Source: Celeribacter baekdonensis | GTDB lineage: Bacteria > Pseudomonadota > Alphaproteobacteria > Rhodobacterales > Rhodobacteraceae | Direction: 5' to 3' | Length of the DNA: 64,000 nucleotides | Assembly (NCBI RefSeq): GCF_003047105.1 | Contig: NZ_CP028475.1 | Coordinates: forward strand, 3,348,001-3,412,000 | Shown here: positions 62,522 through 64,000 of the stretch, one piece after another | Position numbering within the stretch: position 1 is the first letter of the stretch | How the letters are laid out: the number at the start of each line of letters is the position of its first letter | Position numbers and translations under genes: made by a program | The notes under the pieces: generated by a model | Seen by the model: only the letters and a program-made list of their open reading frames with translations | Databases searched by the model: none | Told to the model about the DNA's origin: nothing

Positions 62522-62636
62522 TGCGAAAATGCAGATCACAATTTAGCGACCTTATCGTTATTTCGCGTGAGGATTGGGCTAATTGGGGGAAAACTGCGTA
62601 AATTCGCACATATCAAGGAGATTTTGCAAAATTGCA
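62522..62636 (-). promoter_or_regulatory. Three operator-like inverted repeats upstream of the small secreted protein gene
   Basis: TGCGAAAATGCA (62522-62533), TGCGTAAATTCGCA (62595-62608) and TGCAAAATTGCA (62625-62636) share the pattern TGC(G/A)-A/T-rich-GCA. All lie 139-253 bases before the gene start, in an A+T-rich stretch, between it and tetR. The binding protein is unknown. Confidence 0.45.
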
Positions 62637-62655
62637 CACATCTTATGGCTTTGAA

Positions 62656-63273
62656 TTAAGAATATGTCACATTCGCCCCTAAATACCCCAAAACCGCCGG
62701 ATCAATCCGCCGTGCCAAGGCGTCAAACTCGGTCTCCCCGCCGTGAAGTGCTGGATGTGCTATGCCGATGATGAGGTGCAGAATATCTCCTGCTGCTTGG
62801 TCTGGCGTCGGCACGTCATGCTGAGCCAAAAACAGCGCCAAACGGGTGCGGGTTTGGCGCGCCATGGCCATACTGTCCGGGTCGGGTGGCAATTGCGCCT
62901 CTAAATGTTCAAGGGCGTCTGCCCGCAGTGCGCGATGCACATGATGGTGGATCACCGCCCGCACCAGTCGCGCCATGGCAAACTCAAGGCTCTTATCAGC
63001 CACAAAATCTATGGCCCGAAAGATGTCGTCGCGCATCTCTGAACGCATTTGCCGGATCAACTCGGCAAAAATCGCCTCTTTTGAGGGAAAGTATTGATAG
63101 AGCGACCCAACAGATACGCCCGCGCGATCTGCCACCGCATTTGTGGTCACCGCGTCCACCCCTTGGGTTTCCAAAATGCGAGCCGCCGCCTCAAGGATCG
63201 CGTGAACTGTCGCTTTGGAGCGTGCTTGTCGCGGTGTTTTGCGGGGCGAAAGCGGTGGTGTGGCGTCGGTCAT
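62656..63273 (-). CDS. TetR-family transcriptional regulator
   Basis: A 205-residue regulator: RQARSKATVHAILEAAARIL, then AVADRAGVSVGSLYQYFPSK as the helix-turn-helix, and a helical C-terminal domain with a His-rich stretch (AVIHHHVHRALRADALEHLE). ATG 63273 is chosen; an ATG at 63309 would overlap the candidate operator. The divergent neighbour encodes a CDF metal exporter, and the His-rich segment could sense metal. Confidence 0.87.
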   Translation of the reverse strand: MTDATPPLSPRKTPRQARSKATVHAILEAAARILETQGVDAVTTNAVADRAGVSVGSLYQYFPSKEAIFAELIRQMRSEMRDDIFRAIDFVADKSLEFAMARLVRAVIHHHVHRALRADALEHLEAQLPPDPDSMAMARQTRTRLALFLAQHDVPTPDQAAGDILHLIIGIAHPALHGGETEFDALARRIDPAVLGYLGANVTYS

Positions 63274-63290
63274 CGGATGCGAGTTTCCAA

Positions 63291-63312
63291 AATGTGAGCA
63301 ATGGCTCATATT
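63291..63312. promoter_or_regulatory. Candidate TetR operator between tetR and the CDF gene
   Basis: AATGTGAGC-AATG-GCTCATATT is symmetrical in 8 of 9 positions per arm. It lies 18 bases before the TetR start and 72 bases before the divergent CDF gene, a position able to control both. Binding is inferred. Confidence 0.5.
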
Positions 63313-63383
63313 CAGCGCAAAGCTCGCCGTTGACAAGCACGCCCTTGGGGGTGTCCGCTTGGCCCAAACAGACAGGACGCCCA

Positions 63384-64000
63384 ATGCCCCATGATCATCA
63401 CCGCCACGCCGCCCACGCTCATCACCACCACCACATCGACCCCGATGCAGGGGATGCGCGGATGGCGGCGGCCATCGGGGTCAATTTGTTGTTGACCGTG
63501 GCCCAGATCATCGGCGGGGTGATTTCCGGCTCGATGGCGCTGATTGCCGATGCGATTCACAATCTCTCAGACGCGGTGTCTTTGGTCATCGCCTTTGGCG
63601 CGCGTAAATTGGCGCGGCGTCCGCGCGACGGCGCTATGACCTTTGGCTATGGCCGCGCCGAAGTGGTTGCGGCGATGATCAATTACATCACGCTCATGGT
63701 CATCTCTATCTACCTCTTTTCGGAAGGCGTGGCGCGGTTTTGGAACCCGCCGGAGATCGAAGGCTGGATTGTCATCATCATCGCCGGGATCGCGCTGGTC
63801 ATTGATCTGATCACTGCTGCGCTGACCTATTCCATGTCGAAAAACAGCCTCAACATTCGCGCCGCGTTTTTACACAATCTCGCCGATGCCGGCACCTCGG
63901 TGGCGGTGATTTTTGGCGGGACGGTGATCCTGATTTACGATTGGCGTTTGATTGACCCAATCCTGACCGTGGCCATTTCGCTTTATATTCTCTGGCATGC
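63384..64000 (+). CDS. Cation diffusion facilitator (CzcD/ZitB-type), 3' end off window
   Basis: The visible 205 residues start with a His-rich stretch (MPHDHHRHAAHAHHHHH), then membrane segments (VNLLLTVAQIIGGVISGSMA) with metal-site His/Asp pairs in ADAIHNLSDAVSLV and FLHNLADAGTSVAV. CDF proteins export Zn(II), Co(II) or similar using protons. The frame is open to the window edge, so the C-terminal cytoplasmic domain is not visible. Confidence 0.9.
   Translation, partial: MPHDHHRHAAHAHHHHHIDPDAGDARMAAAIGVNLLLTVAQIIGGVISGSMALIADAIHNLSDAVSLVIAFGARKLARRPRDGAMTFGYGRAEVVAAMINYITLMVISIYLFSEGVARFWNPPEIEGWIVIIIAGIALVIDLITAALTYSMSKNSLNIRAAFLHNLADAGTSVAVIFGGTVILIYDWRLIDPILTVAISLYILWH

Noticed and set aside
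1..64000. tRNA, rRNA, CRISPR, prophage or transposase
   Set aside because: I looked for cloverleaf signatures, regularly spaced repeats, integrase and transposase motifs and saw none. Absence by eye is not proof.

Overview
The window looks like chromosome of a marine alphaproteobacterium of the Roseobacter group (Rhodobacteraceae). This rests on the G+C-rich coding sequence, mipZ, the ffh-rpsP-rimM-trmD-rplS-rpmE block, the separate F0 operon atpI-B-E-F'-F with a b' subunit, DUF5928 and CHCC zinc-finger proteins, and many ABC importers. The genus cannot be fixed from the sequence alone. No tRNA, rRNA, CRISPR array, phage or insertion sequence was recognised.

Layout. 1-8.8 kb: an FAD amine oxidase-like gene (cut by the left edge) divergent from an Lrp-type regulator, then a minus-strand operon running from a class V aminotransferase through an ATC-hydrolase-like protein to the branched-chain-type importer livKHMGF. 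Both promoter regions share a 12-base word, so they may form one regulon. 9.1-15.7 kb: ugpBAEC with an endonuclease/exonuclease/phosphatase-family gene where ugpQ is often found, plus a divergent LacI-type regulator. 15.9-18.4 kb: a 2-oxoglutarate/Fe(II)-type oxygenase, TusA, MobA and DUF2478. 18.5-29.7 kb: nitrate assimilation. NasT and NasS sense nitrate and act on a leader RNA with a terminator ahead of nrtA, nrtB, a double-ABC ATPase, the flavoprotein subunit and NasA; no nitrite reductase is present. 29.7-33.5 kb: small membrane proteins, MipZ and a large acidic OmpA-family protein. 33.5-41.3 kb: the ribosome-biogenesis block on the minus strand, interspersed with bluB, a sulfotransferase-like gene, GNAT and chorismate mutase, and interrupted by a plus-strand MarR/membrane-protein pair. 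41.6-46 kb: glycosyltransferase, LysR, EamA transporter, MBL hydrolase, HxlR and ArsR regulators. 46-49 kb: ATP synthase F0. 49-57 kb: GntR regulator, OmpA lipoprotein, Ada-like methyltransferase, Hint protein, Nth, PfkB kinase, PolA. 57-64 kb: globin, CHCC zinc finger, an ABC ATPase without permease, HIT, GT14/DUF5928 glycosyltransferase divergent from a sulfotransferase, a small secreted protein, TetR and a CDF efflux protein cut by the right edge.

A notable global feature is that five genes (class V aminotransferase, IPNS-like oxygenase, MBL hydrolase, HxlR regulator, CHCC zinc finger) each carry a one-base frameshift inside a run of G or C. Adding one G or C restores the full family-length protein in every case. 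The common signature points to homopolymer undercalling in the assembly rather than five true pseudogenes. Stable hairpins also follow the first or most highly needed subunit of several transport or enzyme operons (livK, ugpB, nrtA, atpE), which fits differential expression of the subunits.
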